Shown in pieces: positions 10,355-22,651 of a stretch of 64,000 bases of DNA. Each line of letters starts with the position of its first letter. The stretch's first letter is position 1. This stretch comes from Opisthorchis felineus. Taxonomy: Eukaryota; Platyhelminthes; Trematoda; Opisthorchiida; Opisthorchiidae. Under the pieces are notes generated by a model. That model did not search any database and was not told the DNA's origin. It saw only the letters and a list, made by a program, of their open reading frames with translations. The DNA is taken from contig SJOL01006491.1 of NCBI GenBank assembly GCA_004794785.1, forward strand, positions 1,356,106 to 1,420,105. Direction: 5' to 3'. The translations under genes and the position numbers were made by a program.

Positions 10355-13300
10355 GGCAGGAAAGCACATTTACTATGCGTTTTTGGGGAGAATATTGAGC
10401 AAGATCGGATCGTTGGGATTTGAAGGTGGCTGTTAAAAAACAAAGCTAGGGAGGGCAAAACAAGAGGCTTCCTGCTTGACACATGACAAGAAAGGTGGAA
10501 ACGGTGAAAAATGAGGAACCAGAACATCAGGTCTGGTGAAGCAGCGGAGATGGCGTCATTTAGCCGGTCAAATTGAACTAAAACCTAAAACCGCCGCTGA
10601 GGTCTCGCGGCCTTGGACTGTTCAGCTCATGGCCAGGGTCACAAGAAGCGTAAGTGGGGATGATGAAGTATAGGGGTTAGCGAAGCGGGTAAGTGGCAAC
10701 AGGAATCTCAGAAACATGGTGTACAGTGAAACTGTAGAGACTCACAGGTGTCGCTGTTGTAAAGTCGGGGGTAATAATTCCTTGGAAGAGTGAGATGGTG
10801 GGAACACACGAGCCGGAACGTGAACTGTATAGAAAGTTATTTAATTTTGCGGGCAGCGCAGATACACAGAAATGGTTAACTTCAAACTAAAGGTTCCGCA
10901 GATTGGAATGAACATGTCATGGAAGCAGCTGGGGCCAGGTGGAGAGCATGTCCGTATTTGCAGTTAATGGAAAGAGTAGGCAAGAGGGTACGGTGGAGAA
11001 TAGGAAGGGAATAGTTGCGATTGTGCTATAAAACTGGGTATGGCAGTGCCGTGCCATCATTGGCCTGACATACTTCGGTTTTTTGGACAGCCCCATAACG
11101 GACGTCACATTTAAGATCATTGGGCTGGGATGTGCGATTCTTTGAGCAGCGGGATTCTTCTCAGCTGGCCAAGGAAACAAAGGTAGAACAAAGCCGATAT
11201 AAGATCGCAAGTCTTTTGGTCCGTTTGGGGATCCTGTGGACGTAGAACATAGGCTAGGCGGAGTGAATAACAGCCAACCAGGTCGTTCATAACTGATATT
11301 GCCGAAGTTCAAAGCTTGGGAAAATGAGGGAATGGGATGAGGTTAGTAGAGCATGGTGGGTTTGAGGAGACATCAGATGGGATAATGTGCATTATTGTAC
11401 ATAGGAAGAAAAGCTTGACGTCTACCGCAATTAGAGTGATGACAACAAGTGATGTTACGAGATAGGAAAAGGATGGATTTGTACTTGGTACACTAGCGAC
11501 CAAGGGTTGGGTTTGCTAACATATGGTATCAAATTTCAAGGGGTCTAGTGCAAACCGATGTAAGCACGCAGAGTGATGTTGTGGTTAGGGAAATCAAATG
11601 TATAGGGACTGATGATAGTAAACTTCCGAGATGATGGACTAGTTAATCTGGTATTTATTACATGAGTTGGACAGTACCAGGAGAGAAAGTAAGTGTAAGA
11701 GAAATAGTCGTCAGTCCCCGAAGCGCTGCTATCAGCCTCAAATTAACAAGTGGTGCATGGCGAATAAAAGGCCTTTGGGAACCAGTCTTGCATGCGGGTA
11801 GCGGAGGGTTAGGAACCCCTGTATACATATATTTCCCATTGTATGTGTTCACTCCTGGGAGCAGCAGGTAGGTGCGTGTGTTTTGTTTGGTTGACTAAGT
11901 AGGCTTTGGTGCTGCGCAACCCCAATAATGACAAGGGAAGCTGCAGCTCCGCACGTCGAGTAGGCCATGGGCATCACAGAGTCTCCAGGCTATTCCATGT
12001 GTTTCTTTACGAATATCTTTTTTTACAGGCGGGAGGCCGGTTTTTTCTTTCTTTTTTTCGCCGCCTTTAACTTACAGCTTTGCCAGATAAATGACACAAC
12101 TGGGACGAGTCCAGTCCAGCAGCAACGAGCAGAAAACGACAGTGCTCTTTTATTGATTTCCTGAATTAAAGGCCGTGCTCAAAACCACCAGCGATGGGCG
12201 AAGCACCGTGCTACTTGAGGGGTGGCGGGTGTACGAACGCACCATGGAGCAACGCAACAGGGCGACCGTCCCTGCAGGACATACCGACCACCACACGAGT
12301 TTTTCATCCCTCGTGCATGCTGCCAGATCTGCAAGGTGGAAAACCTTCCAAGCATTCATAAATGTGGTTTGTGCATTAATAAAATACTCCAGCTACCAGT
12401 TTTTCCCGGTCGGGGGGAAAGCAAGGCCAGTAAACAGCTCAGACATTTCGAACAAGCAGACGACAAACAGCCGCTGGGAAGGGCAGGTCGCGGAGGCATA
12501 TGAGGCGGCAGCTACCACTGGGACAACGGGGACAGAGCGGAGATGGCCAGAGTGTGTGAACCATGGCTAAACGATGATGGAGCGTGAGCTACCGAGCCAA
12601 ACAGTGGCGTACCTCAATGTTGTATGCTTGTGCTGAATGGGTTGCGAGGGGTATAATACGTTCTCAGGTATGAGGAACTCTGACTTGCTTGTTGTATGTT
12701 GGTTAGGGCTAGGCAAGACGAGGCACTTCTCATTAAACAGAGCGGATAGAGTAGTCCAGGGCAGAGACATAGGAGGAACCTGGTATAAGTTGCATTAAGC
12801 AAGTCAAAGAGGTGGCGAGGTATAGTAAAGGGGTGGCTTATTTTTTCATTATTGTTTTCATTATTTTTTCGTTCCTTACACATACCTTCGCCAAACTTAG
12901 AGGTGGTCTGGACCCCGTTCATAAAGGAGATCGGGGGGTAGTTGGGTATTAAGTAGGGCGTAAGGAAGTTATCTACAGACTGTGACAACGTATGTTAATG
13001 TGTGATATTTCGAAACCGATCGGGGAGACTGTTCCGGGTGCGGGTGTAGTAAATCAGGAAGAAGTATGTCGTAGGTTTGTACGCGTTTGAGGGAACACTA
13101 AGAGGCTGCTGGATTTACGTAATTTATAGCGTGTATATGAATTTACGTTTGGCTTAGCCTCTGCTATAAAACCGTTAAGGTATCACCAACGGTGTTGGAG
13201 AATTAAACTTAGCTTCAACTGTCTGACCCATAGTGGCTCAGGACCTACGATTATACAGCGGGAGCGGTAGGAGAGAGGGCTGGTCTGTGGGAATAACTTT

Positions 13301-16300
13301 TTGGGGAATGAACGTTGGACGTTCTCGAGTGCCAGCCTACAACTTCGGGTATAAAGGGAAGAGAAAACAGGACAGAATTCCACAATCGGTCGCGAACACA
13401 GCTTGAAAGTTGCGACCTATGCGTCTCGAAGATGGAATGAGCGTGGTATTAGAAACCAGAGCCTACGTGTTCGGGCAACCTGGAACTGGACTTGACGAGA
13501 AAAAACAAAGGAGCCCTGAGACCAAGATCTTTGATTTCTCTGGAATGAGTGAGAGGTTTCCCATTAATTGTGAACGTATCAGCTGGACGAAGGAGCGACA
13601 TGAAGTCATGTGGGACTTCGAAGGAGAGAAGCTTAGGCTCTAGGCACTTTTCCAGCGAACCAGAGGTGGGGAAACTTTCCTGTTAACCACCCGGTGGGTC
13701 TGTGCTGGAATGTTTCAAGACTGTGACTGCTGTGGTCGGTGTTCTGGGAAGAGGTTAAAGTCGGTCGCAGGCCCCTGGGCAAGGTTGTAGGTGTGCAATT
13801 TTGAGGTATTTCACTAGAAATAGGTTTATTAGCGAGAATATTTAAGGATGAGGGAAAGCTGGTGCGCCATAGCGTGTTTTTCATTGCTCTACGCCGCAAA
13901 TTTTTGAAACACATTATCATTGCATTCAAGCCCAGCAAGCCATAGACTGCTGCGGCGCTTAGCCAGGTGGTGGACAAAAGAAACTACATAGCGGCTGAGT
14001 TATACAGAGCTCAGCTGGGAAATATATTGTAGGAAAGTTTGGCCCCAACGGGTAGCTGTAGAGCCACTCTAGAAGGGAAGCATCGGAGTCTGTCAAAACT
14101 ACCTAGTCTTCGTGGAGTGTAACCCCAAGAAGGAGGGCTCTTCATTTTCTACTCACAGCAGGGAACAGATTTGTTTCGGATGGATGGAGATTTTCGGATC
14201 CTTATGCGGATTAGTCGGGTATTAACTTATGGTGCGCCAATCTGATGCCTTCGTGTAAGATGCGTTGATCGCTGCATCATACCTTCAGGTCTCTGGCGCA
14301 AATTATCGCTTTGAAGTCCAGCGTAGGGAGTAGCAGGCAAGTTTATTGGACTGCAATAGCGCACATCCTCTTTGCTTCGCGGACCCCGCTGGTAAAATAA
14401 AACACAACGAAAGCGCGTCACTCTCGCCTGTATGGGATACTCGTATGATGGTTAATCAGGACAGCTACCAAGATGGCGCACTCGCACCTACCAAACGTTC
14501 TCATCGGTGGACTGTTAGCTCAGTTGGGGTTTTCAAAGGAGCAAAAGAATCTGTAGAAAAAGGCACAAAGTGCAAGTTTTTTCAACGGCCAGGTTGTGTT
14601 CAGACAGGAGGAGTACTGAGTTCGTGAGCAACGATCGGGAAGTGGAAAAACTATGATGATCCAAGTGAAGGGGCTTATTGGTAAGCAAAGATCCATTTAC
14701 AATTTTATCCATCGTTTTGCATTTGGGGTGAATGGGACGGCAGTTATTTTAGTCTCCGTATCTTTGTACATGATGGGTAATTGTGTGCGTAATATCATGA
14801 GGCTGGGGCTTCATAAAATTCGTAGGTGGGAACAGAAGGTGTTATGGGGGATCAGCACACCAACGCCCTATTTACGGGCCCTTAGATGAAGCTATCTAAA
14901 GCGTGCGAAGCCCTCGGGCTGCAGAGAAAGGCAATCTGGTTATCTGAACAATAGCGAGTGCAATCTTTTCAGAGCCATCGGGGATTAGGAAGCCCTGATG
15001 TAAACAGGGTCCACATCAGCGTCTCCTAACATTATATGTAGCAACTTAGTCGTAGACGTTTTTCCGGTGAAGAGTGGCGTAGGCTTCAGAGCCCTTATCA
15101 CAGCGGGCTGCCTAGGTTTGTGTATACAGGGTTTGTTACTGGCACAGTGGTTTACAGGTCATCCGGGATGCATCCTCTTCTCCTTTGAGGATGGTGCTGT
15201 TTTGCAGTGGGGTGTCTTCATACCCAAGGGATAGGAAGCTGGCCGCTTTGAAGGAGACATTCCACTTTCTCAGATGTTTCCACATGCTTTTGCGCTCACC
15301 ATAATGATGAACGACACGCGGATTGAAGTCCTCAGAAAGATGGTGCTGGTGGGCAAACAAGTCCCAGGCCGAGATGGTGTGGTTATGTGTGCTCAGGGGC
15401 AAAGGATAGTAATAATAATATTAATAGTAATAGCAAAGGATAGTAATTTTCGCCTTCTTCCGATGACAATATGGGATAATAATTAGGGCTGACACCCCTA
15501 GGGCGTAGGATAATCCAGAGCGCATCGGCAAACTTCGGATAGGAGACGATTATGGGGTCACAGGAGGAGCAAAGTAGGCTGCAAGGCTGAGTACGCCATT
15601 AGTCAGTCGGGCGATCCAAAGCAATGGAATGTGTAATACGACAGGTCTAACTCGTACTCATCAATTTCAGGAATGAGTCACGTTTCATTCGAGAGTCTTA
15701 GGTGTGAGGATACATGGAGTACAATATCACCTGGTTCGGTGCAACCGTGAAACACACTAGCACGGGGTTTGTAGAAATAGCTCCGATCCATTTCACTGGC
15801 AAGTTTGGTTAAGTTTCGGTGAACTGCCGGCGCTCATTTATGCGTTGGCTTGATCGGGCATTCGTCAGGGGGTGTAAGGGTCTCGTGATCTGCGGGTAAA
15901 CATGAGATGCAAGAAACAGTGCGTTGTGGAATGGGCGATGGGGATGAGCGCGGCGCTAAGGTAGACTTAGAGTTGTCGACTTTGGGACAAGTAAAGTGAT
16001 GAGACCAGCCAGTAAGGCAAGGATGGGGCGAATGCAAGATTTGGTACAGGGAGTTCGATTTTTCACTTCTGCGATTACTTAAAACTACTATTACTGCCCC
16101 TAACGCAATTCTGCCCAATATTGTATGTCCTAACACACGGTCTTCTGGCACGGCCATTAAAACTGGCAGAGGGTGATCACAGAACTTTTCACTTTTTTGT
16201 TACGGGAAAATAATCGAAGAGCTAAAATTCCCCAATCTGATGGCGCATATGATGACCAATCAAATACGTTGACACTCGAATAGTGGTCGGTTAGCTGCAC

Positions 16301-17383
16301 TTCCGCCCAATAGGCCTAATGTTTGGCTGTTTCAGGCGAACTGCCTCCGGTGTCGCTCTCCTTGAGGAGACTACTCCTCTGATTGCAGTTGGGTTAAAGT
16401 TGTGAGGATTCAGAGAGATGCGGTCGCTCACCTGTCTGTCTTGGGAGTCGCCATAGTTTTGATAGCAACTCGCTCAGTGTGGCACTGTGTGCGCCTCCAC
16501 GTCGATAATGGTTGTTTTTCAGTGTTGTACACAACGCAGTTGTAATATATGACAGTGGGCCACCGCTTGGATTTGGTTCACTTAACGCGTTCAGACCTAG
16601 ATTCTGACGTCAACTGTGCGCCTAATGTAGTTTTCGATCTCGTCCACCTTGAATGGGTTTATCATATTCTCTAGTCAACAACTTCTGACCTCTAAGTGGT
16701 CAATGTTGTTTCCTAGTGCCACTCACCCATTTTTATTTCCAACGTGGCACAGGAACGCTATGGATAAATTCGCGACTGCCAACTGAACGCCGAATATTGC
16801 AAATACAAAGTTTCAAGCCGGCGACAAGATTCGACAAGGTGTAATAATGTCAAAGGATAACCAGGGCCGGACCTAGTAAGCAAGGTAGACGTTGTGCTCA
16901 ATACTCTCCGAGTAGTCCCCAGTCTGGCCACAACTTAAGCGGCCAAAAATTGTCGGGATATCTTGTTTCCAAGAGCGTAGTAAGGCCATCTGCTTTCATT
17001 TTGCTATACATGACATTAAGCCCGGGACATCGTAGAATGTGTAGGTGGTGAGACCAAGAGTTCCACCGAACGTCATATATCACTTCAACCTCCATGCAAG
17101 TTTTGGGGTTTCATCACTTGGGCTTAAACCGGTGGACTCTGAGGGTCTAGAAGGTGGTCCTCAAATCATATTCCAGGTTTGCTTTGAAAGCAGAGTAAAT
17201 TCGGAACCCTTATCGGGTTAGGGGGATCAGACACACAATTGATTAGGTAGGTTCGTTCCGATTATAGCAGTCACAGTCTCCGAGTCTTTGTTTTGTGAGG
17301 CCAGTGTATTTGCAGCCTCCTGAAGTAACCACCTCAGCAGCTTTCGTTCTCATCTGTTGCAATTGTGGTTCCACCGAGCGTGT
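10355..17383. other. Long gene-less stretch, plus strand G-rich in parts
   Basis: Seven kilobases without a recognised gene. Many 60-base lines between about 10.9 and 13.0 kb have two to four times as many G as C on the plus strand (for example 24 G to 8 C at 10921-10980 and 25 to 8 at 12901-12960). Other lines there are balanced. A degenerate AAT/AGT-rich patch lies near 15406-15435. Minus-strand open frames such as 10917-11312 and 13633-13977 have no recognisable motif and follow from the skewed base content. Confidence 0.4.
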
Positions 17384-17575
17384 GATTCATGCACAAACAA
17401 TCATTCTGATTGCTTAGTTGTGCACAAGCCGGAAAGCGCACGCATTCAAATAGCATTTGCGCACAAGCCATGTAAAGGGGCATGCGATTCATGCACAAGC
17501 CAGCATCCTGATTGGTCAGTTGTGCACAAGCCCGGAAGCGCGCGCGTTTAAACTGCGCTTATGCACAGGCCCAGA
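17384..17575. repeat. Two-unit tandem repeat of about 102 bp
   Basis: The motif GATTCATGCAC starts at 17384 and again at 17486. Each is followed by a related CTGATTGstretch and TTGTGCACAAGCC motifs. The second unit is shorter. The same array appears inverted at about 19916-20090 as part of the palindrome. The left array starts 17 bases outside the palindrome arm. Confidence 0.7.
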
Positions 17576-18701
17576 AAAAACGAGTTAATTGGTTAAAGCG
17601 TATAAACCAAGAAAACCATGGACTGTCAGTGCGAGCGAGAAAATAGCATTAAACAATTTAAAGAATTTATTGCAGGAGATCTCTGCTTCTCCGCGTGAAA
17701 TATGTACAATTTGACGTCTATAAAATGAATAAGTAAACTTAATATCATAAAACGTATCCACATACCTTAAAATGCCCTCCATCGACCTGTCTTTCTTCAC
17801 ACAACCTGTTGCTGTCTACACACATCACTTATTCCAATAAAAGTTTGTCAGGAACTCGACATTCGTGTTTTCGGAAACCCCGATTCAAAATTAACTATCG
17901 TCTTGGATATGCATGCATATCGCACTCCGAACTTTAAGTTGCTTTCACCTTAGTTAATCGACAGAAGCAGTAGTGTCCTGTGAAAAAACGTGCTAACGGG
18001 GAAAGTTGAAACGATGTCAGACGACGTCTCCCGTATTTTAACCGGGAACACGCCCATTGCTGCGCCCAAGCTCATCCCACTAGGCCACCAAGCCACGAGA
18101 GTCCATTGGTGGAAACATCTGTTACGCAGCTGAGCCGTCGGCTAAGCAGTCGTATGTTCGGGTGTGGATCACGTGACTCGGTCCAGCCAATCATTTGCTT
18201 GGGTTTGGTTTGTGCATGAATCGACTACCATGTGAAGGAAGAATTGAATGAGTGAATTAAGGAAAGATTGATTTTCAAATCAAGTCTGAAACAATTTGGA
18301 GAGTTTATTCTAGGATAGCTCCGCGTGATCCGCGTGGGGTATGTACAAGTTGACATTTATAAGGTGAATACGCAAACTTAACATTACAAAACGTATCCAC
18401 GTGCCCTAAAATGCCCTTCACCGACCTCTTTCTTCACACAAACTTTTCCCACAACCCGCACTACTTTTTTCAGTAAGCGTTTGACAGAAAGTCGTTATTT
18501 GTGTTCTCGGATATCTTGAATCAAACTTAGCTACATCTCCAAAGCTTTTCGCACTCAGAACTTTGGGCTGCTTTCATCCTGTTTAATCATATTTTTTGTT
18601 ATGGATGACTGTCAGCAAAAGCATTAGTGTCCTGTGGAGAGACTTGCTGACGGGGAAAGTCGAAAACAAGTCGAACGACGGGCCCCGGATTTGAACCGCG
18701 A

Positions 18702-18789
18702 TTTGAACCCCCTAACGGGGGTTTCTACCAACGGTGCTCAGTGGCTCGATGGAGCAGTTGGGTAGGCTTGTGCCAGCAGACCGGTGAGT
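18702..18789. other. Palindrome spacer with A box and small hairpin
   Basis: An 88-base unique centre. It holds a 7-bp hairpin (AACCCCC/GGGGGTT at 18706-18712 and 18717-18723, loop TAAC). Further on is an A-box-like TGGCTCGATGG at 18742-18752. The matching B-box-like GGTTCAAATCC sits at 18794-18804, just inside the right arm. So only the right-hand repeat unit keeps a complete tRNA-like head. On the minus strand the centre shows GGTTCAAATC twice within 13 bases, which suggests a microhomology-guided junction. Confidence 0.7.
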
Positions 18790-19200
18790 TCGCGGTTCAA
18801 ATCCGGGGCCCGTCGTTCGACTTGTTTTCGACTTTCCCCGTCAGCAAGTCTCTCCACAGGACACTAATGCTTTTGCTGACAGTCATCCATAACAAAAAAT
18901 ATGATTAAACAGGATGAAAGCAGCCCAAAGTTCTGAGTGCGAAAAGCTTTGGAGATGTAGCTAAGTTTGATTCAAGATATCCGAGAACACAAATAACGAC
19001 TTTCTGTCAAACGCTTACTGAAAAAAGTAGTGCGGGTTGTGGGAAAAGTTTGTGTGAAGAAAGAGGTCGGTGAAGGGCATTTTAGGGCACGTGGATACGT
19101 TTTGTAATGTTAAGTTTGCGTATTCACCTTATAAATGTCAACTTGTACATACCCCACGCGGATCACGCGGAGCTATCCTAGAATAAACTCTCCAAATTGT
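18742..19200 (+). mobile_element. tRNA-headed repeat unit, copy 1 (right arm)
   Basis: It begins with an A-box-like and a B-box-like motif about 41 bases apart, as in tRNA-derived SINEs. A body follows with the landmarks GACTTTCCCCGTCAGCA, GGACACTA and GGATACGTTTTG, then AATAAA at 19192-19197. The partner in the left arm covers 18291-18701 on the minus strand and lacks the A-box part. The AATAAA signal is unusual for a Pol III SINE, so it may be a non-autonomous element of mixed origin. Confidence 0.5.
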
Positions 19201-19403
19201 TTCAGACTTGATTTGAAAATCAATCTTTCCTTAATTCACTCATTCAATTCTTCCTTCACATGGTAGTCGATTCATGCACAAACCAAACCCAAGCAAATGA
19301 TTGGCTGGACCGAGTCACGTGATCCACACCCGAACATACGACTGCTTAGCCGACGGCTCAGCTGCGTAACAGATGTTTCCACCAATGGACTCTCGTGGCT
19401 TGG

Positions 19404-19828
19404 TGGCCTAGTGGGATGAGCTTGGGCGCAGCAATGGGCGTGTTCCCGGTTAAAATACGGGAGACGTCGTCTGACATCGTTTCAACTTTCCCCGTTAGCA
19501 CGTTTTTTCACAGGACACTACTGCTTCTGTCGATTAACTAAGGTGAAAGCAACTTAAAGTTCGGAGTGCGATATGCATGCATATCCAAGACGATAGTTAA
19601 TTTTGAATCGGGGTTTCCGAAAACACGAATGTCGAGTTCCTGACTAACTTTTATTGGAATAAGTGATGTGTGTAGACAGCAACAGGTTGTGTGAAGAAAG
19701 ACAGGTCGATGGAGGGCATTTTAAGGTATGTGGATACGTTTTATGATATTAAGTTTACTTATTCATTTTATAGACGTCAAATTGTACATATTTCACGCGG
19801 AGAAGCAGAGATCTCCTGCAATAAATTC
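19404..19828 (+). mobile_element. tRNA-headed repeat unit, copy 2 (right arm)
   Basis: A second, diverged copy of the same unit. The A box TGGCCTAGTGG at 19404-19414 fits the consensus well. The B-box position (GGTTAAAATAC, 19448-19458) is eroded. The body again shows ACTTTCCCCGTTAGCA, GGACACTA, GGATACGTTTTA and AATAAA at 19820-19825. It lies 662 bases downstream of copy 1, measured head to head. Its mirror copy in the left arm is at about 17663-18087 on the minus strand. Copies 1 and 2 differ far more from each other than each does from its mirror. Confidence 0.5.
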
Positions 19829-20090
19829 TTTAAATTGTTTAATGCTATTTTCTCGCTCGCACTGACAGTCCATGGTTTTCTTGGTTTATACGCTTTAACC
19901 AATTAACTCGTTTTTTCTGGGCCTGTGCATAAGCGCAGTTTAAACGCGCGCGCTTCCGGGCTTGTGCACAACTGACCAATCAGGATGCTGGCTTGTGCAT
20001 GAATCGCATGCCCCTTTACATGGCTTGTGCGCAAATGCTATTTGAATGCGTGCGCTTTCCGGCTTGTGCACAACTAAGCAATCAGAATGA

Positions 20091-21268
20091 CTAATCGTAT
20101 GCTTGGTTATGGGCCACGGGACTTGATGCAGCCAACCATTTGCTTGAGTTAGGCCTGTGCATGAAGTTCCTACCGTTCCACTGGGTTGAGTGACATGAAA
20201 AGTGTTTTGCGTCACAAAAACAGCAGCGTGTGGGTAGATTTTTGGGGCTTACTTAGAATTTGATCAGTTTTGGAGGTCCGTTTACACATCCTGCAAGGCT
20301 TATGGCTTACGATGCTCAGTAATTGTATCTTTGAGATAGAGGAGATGCTGGCACTTTCTGGGACGTTTTCTAAATATCAACTCTGGGTTCAGTTTAATTT
20401 GATTCTGTGTTCGGGTCCGAAGGTGCGCTTCTTGTGACGATTTGAGACCAACCGTTAAATTGAAGCACGTGAAGGGATCCCCGATCGTGGCGCTGAGACT
20501 AACAAACTCATATTCGTCTTGGACCGTGCCGGAGATTTATCAACTTAGTAAACGAGCTTCCAGCAGCACATGTGGAAGGATATGGTGGCCCGATCATTTT
20601 TTCGTGGTCACCAACATACTGCGTATCAGAGTTCCAGTGAGTCTAGTATGGACCACATCGAGGTGTTCCCGTTGTCTGAGTGCTTGGAGTCACTCTACTG
20701 TGACTCACACTGTGCGTTCCTGACACACCGTTGTGGTTCACAAGCTCTGGTCTGTTGTCACACCCACAATGGTACACCAGAAATTATGGCAGCATCATAC
20801 AGGTTTCCGGAGACAAGTTAAGGTGGTCAGGACTGTGCTTGCACGGTGATCACGGAATCTCTCGAACAACCAACCTAAACGCTTTGTGATAAAGTGAAAA
20901 ATGCCCGGCTACCCATGCTGGATTCTGATTCGCTCGCATACCAATCGGATTGTTTATTTAATTAGCCCACAGTGTTTTTGCAGCTCATCAATGCATTCTA
21001 TTTGATGCTCAATCATTTTGGGCTACCTCCCTTTCGGAAGTCATCCCAACCAACCGGGTTAACGCTGAGTGCGAGCGTGTTTCAATTTTCCAGACGACGT
21101 GGAGCACTGTCGGTGACTGGGAGGTTGCCGAGGGTCGTTATGGACGGCGTCGCTAGTTTCAGTTAAAGGGGCTTCCGTGAAGCCGAGTTGATAGATGTTG
21201 TCCGGAATTCGGTGCTGGCGGTCATGTTGCTGGGCCTAGTGAGTGAGAAGTACGGTGGATATTTTGCA
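20091..21268. other. Unassigned sequence with a partial repeat unit
   Basis: Bases about 20094-20170 resemble the arm segment at about 18145-18230 in the same orientation as the left arm (TCGTATG, CAGCCAA, TTTGCTTG, GTGCATGAA in order). The right flank therefore carries a further partial unit. No gene was recognised in the remainder. The 93- and 83-codon plus frames near 20442-20821 match nothing I know. Confidence 0.4.
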
Positions 21269-21311
21269 TCATACAATTAGGTCAGATTGGATGATAATAC
21301 TAAACATTTGA

Positions 21312-21899
21312 TCAAAACTGGACCACAGGACGGCCGTCCTGTGGGGTTGGCGAGGCGATGTTAACGAGAAGTGTGTCAAAGGCAGTGGGGGTTTTCCCAG
21401 AGTACAAGTGAGTGGACGATTTCTCCAGCCACAATTGGGGACAAAAAGATGCATGAACAATTTTATGGTTAAAACGTTGGGCACTGAAGACATTCTTCAT
21501 CCAAGAGTTTGGCTTAATAGTGGAACAAATAGCAAGCCAAATGAGTGGTAAAGAAGAAGACCATGAGGATGTGTTTTCTTGGGCAGTCAATACGGCTTTG
21601 AGGCAGCGATGGAAACGTTCAACCAGACCGTTGGAACAGGGGTGATACGCGGTTGTCGAAGTGTTATGGAAACCGAATAGTGTAGAACCCTCAGGGAAGA
21701 GGCTACACTGAAATTGTGAACCGCAGTCGGTAGTGTCGGAGGCAGATATGCCAAAGTTACTCACCAAGTGCTGAAAAAACAAAGAGACTACCGTTTTAGC
21801 TGAAGTATCCGAAATGGGTACAACTACTGGCCAACGGGTAAAGGGATCAATCATGGTAACAATGAGTAAAACCGTTTGCTGGGGAAAGTGGACCAACAA
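21312..21899 (-). pseudogene. Gypsy integrase catalytic core
   Basis: 195 codons. The core D-D-E residues are all visible: Asp in MIDPFTRWP, Asp in TTDCGSQF, and Glu in NGLVERFHR, with TTAYHP before the last. TDCG replaces the more usual TD-R/N/Q-G. The C-terminal part after about residue 125 is less typical. A second minus frame (21269-21493) overlaps its end, which suggests another indel there. Confidence 0.85.
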
Positions 21900-22024
21900 T
21901 ATCAGGATTTACTTGCGTAAATGGAGCATCAGGAATTGCAAATGGGTTGAGAGGCAAGTTTGTATGCCGAATTACCTTACTGCGTTGACAAGCAATGCAC
22001 TGTTTGCCTCAGACTACTGTATTT

Positions 22025-22651
22025 TTATTCATGTGCACCAATCAACTTCTTTTTTGCTCTTATTCCTGGATGAGAGAGACCATGAAAGTGGCCAAAAACG
22101 ACTTGTCCGAAAGTTTCGGGGACGATTGGGCGAGCTGTGCCGGTAGACATATCACAAAGAATGGTTCCAGGCTCGAGGGGTAAGGAAAGTGGAGAAACTT
22201 GAAAAGAAGAAAAGGATCGAATTAACGTAAACTTAGGATCGAAATGCTGAAGGTTTGCCAGCTTTGTAAGGTCTAACTGCGTGGAAGAGTGGAAAGTATT
22301 GATGTCTAGGCGGGATAGGGTGTCTGCAACAATATTGTCTGATCCTGGAGTGTACCGAATGTCGGTAGTGAATTGAGGAATATAGTCTAGATGACGTAAC
22401 TCGCGTGGTAGACAGCGATCAGGCTTACGTAAGTGGCTTATGATGGGTTTGCATGGTAAATAGCCACCTTCTAATAAGTGCCGGAAGTTGCGAATAGCAA
22501 GGTGACTTGCAAGTAAGTCACAACCAAAATTACTGTAACGCGTTTGGGCAACATGCATCTTTTGCGAGAAAAAGGCTACTGGTTGAAAAACATTGTTAAC
22601 AACTTCATGGAGTACAGCGCCGGCAGCAGCGTTCGAAGCATCAGTTGTCAA
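22025..22651 (-). pseudogene. Gypsy RNase H and integrase zinc-finger start
   Basis: 208 codons. It opens with the RNase H signature TTDASNAAAGAVLHE, then VAFFSQKM, the RY-S-F region and the C-terminal YTPGSDNIVADTLSRL motif. After a linker, HGLSHPGIRA gives the two His ligands of the integrase N-terminal zinc finger. The Cys pair (CIAC) follows around 21990 in a different frame. The frame break within the integrase zinc finger shows the copy is decayed. Confidence 0.85.

Larger units (their letters stand above)
17401..20090. repeat. 2.69-kb near-perfect palindrome (inverted repeat)
   Basis: Bases 17401-18701 are the reverse complement of 18790-20090. Paired positions always sum to 37491, so the 1301-bp arms have no net indel. 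Long stretches were compared and only one mismatch was found, at pair 17846/19645. Each arm holds two diverged direct copies of a repeat unit, so the four copies are arranged as two inverted pairs. A 71-codon open frame occurs identically in both arms (17585-17800 minus, 19691-19906 plus), as symmetry demands; it is not thought to be a gene. The near-identity points to a recent inverted duplication, gene conversion, or an assembly or library artefact. Confidence 0.95.

Noticed and set aside
17585..19906. Two identical 71-codon open frames in opposite orientation
   Set aside because: They are mirror images forced by the palindrome, overlap the repeat unit body and show no motif. They are not independent genes.
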